6,004 nucleotides of DNA from Thermomicrobiaceae bacterium. GTDB taxonomy: Bacteria; Chloroflexota; Chloroflexia; Thermomicrobiales; Thermomicrobiaceae. The number at the start of each line of letters is the position of its first letter. Position 1 is the stretch's first letter. The translations under genes were made by a program, and so were the position numbers. The notes under the pieces were generated by a model. The model did not search any database. It was not told where the DNA came from and saw only the letters and a list, made by a program, of their open reading frames with translations. Positions 5,344-6,004 of this stretch are shown here, in pieces. The stretch spans positions 1 to 6,004 of the forward strand of contig SKKR01000283.1 in NCBI GenBank assembly GCA_007123655.1, in the 5' to 3' direction.

Positions 5344-6004
5344 ATGTTCGAGACACTCAGCGATCGCTTGTACGGTATTTTCGAGAACATGGGCCGCAAA
5401 GGCCGCCTTACCGAGCAGGACGTCGACGAGGCGATGCGCGAGGTGCGCCGGGCGCTCCTGGAAGCTGACGTCAACTTCAAGGTCGTGCGGGATTTCGTCA
5501 CCTCGGTTCGGGAACGCGCTGTTGGCGAGGAAGTCCTCCGAGCGGTCACACCGGCCCAGCAGGTCATCTCGATCGTCAACGAGGAACTGATCGGGATCCT
5601 TGGTTCGGAACGGGTGCCGCTGGAGACGGCCAGCCAGCCACCGACCGTGATCATGCTGGTCGGACTGCAGGGTTCAGGCAAGACGACGCATATCGCCAAG
5701 CTCGCCAGGCACCTGCGCGAAGAGGGCCAGAGCCCGATGCTCGTCGCGGCGGACGTTTACCGCCCTGCGGCGATCGACCAGTTGCACACGCTCGGCCGCC
5801 AGATCGATATGCCGGTCTACTCGGAGCAAGACGAGGCGGATCCGGTCAAGATCGCCTGGAACGGCATAAACGCGGCGAAAGACCGCTCCTGCAACGTGGT
5901 TCTCGTCGATACCGCGGGGCGGCTGCAGATCGACGAACGCATGATGACCGAGCTGCAGGACCTCACGGCTCGGATCAACCCGACCGAGACCCTTCTTGTT
6001 GCCG
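5344..6004 (+). CDS. ffh: Signal recognition particle protein Ffh (SRP54), N-terminal 220 residues
   Basis: Ffh binds 4.5S/SRP RNA and signal peptides on nascent chains and hands the ribosome to FtsY at the membrane. The gene is cut by the right edge. The visible part covers the N domain (about 1-88, with the ALLEADV motif at 37-43) and much of the G domain: P-loop GLQGSGKTT (107-115), DVYRPAAIDQL (137-147) and DTAGRLQ (189-195). The rest of the G domain and the Met-rich M domain, about half the usual 440-450 residues, lie outside. The residue after the P-loop Thr pair is His116, where Ser or Thr is more usual. Ffh is told from its paralogue FtsY by the GLQG P-loop, the DVYRPAAIDQL form and the typical MFETLSDRL start. 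The ATG at 5344 follows an ideal AGGAGG, 3 nt after the ftsY stop. In many bacteria rpsP, rimM and trmD follow. Confidence 0.97.
   Translation, partial: MFETLSDRLYGIFENMGRKGRLTEQDVDEAMREVRRALLEADVNFKVVRDFVTSVRERAVGEEVLRAVTPAQQVISIVNEELIGILGSERVPLETASQPPTVIMLVGLQGSGKTTHIAKLARHLREEGQSPMLVAADVYRPAAIDQLHTLGRQIDMPVYSEQDEADPVKIAWNGINAAKDRSCNVVLVDTAGRLQIDERMMTELQDLTARINPTETLLVA

Overview
The window looks like ordinary chromosome from a GC-rich (roughly 60%) bacterium. The most likely source is a Chloroflexota member of the Thermomicrobia/Sphaerobacter type. That guess rests on three things: the style of the repeats at the end of the amidase, the HGLCAQQPGHSFW segment of the partial left-end membrane protein, and the compact ftsY-ffh pair. 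It comes from memory of these families, not from a search. No mobile element, CRISPR array, tRNA or rRNA is visible.

Layout, left to right. (1) Positions 1-182, minus strand: N-terminal part of a small membrane protein, probably DUF2085, running off the left edge. (2) Positions 183-392: divergent intergenic region with a plausible promoter for the next gene and a pair of 11-bp direct repeats touching its -35 box. (3) Positions 393-2521/2522, plus strand: a 709-residue Tat-exported N-acetylmuramoyl-L-alanine amidase with a zinc amidase core, an N-terminal beta-sandwich-like region, an Ig-like region and two 77-residue C-terminal repeats. (4) Positions 2523-2781: convergent intergenic region with two strong hairpins. 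(5) Positions 2782-3231, minus: a 149-residue DUF4870/Tic20-like membrane protein with a Gly/Pro-rich tail. Behind it lies a near-consensus promoter and a leader of about 130 nt. (6) Positions 3463-4176, minus: RadC-family JAMM protein with its own TTGACA-type promoter. (7) Positions 4177-4368: divergent region between radC and ftsY with a GC-rich hairpin. (8) Positions 4369-5340, plus: ftsY (SRP receptor GTPase). (9) Position 5344 to the right edge, plus: ffh (SRP54 GTPase), cut by the window end.

Functionally, ftsY and ffh form the co-translational membrane-targeting pathway and are almost certainly one operon: the gap is 3 nt and the ffh Shine-Dalgarno lies inside the ftsY tail. The amidase is an exported cell-wall enzyme. 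The other genes look like independent single-gene units with their own promoters. I found no clearly new biological system. The items most worth a second look are the multidomain amidase and its duplicated repeat, the operator-like repeats in front of it, the hairpin in front of ftsY, and the long leader in front of the DUF4870 gene.
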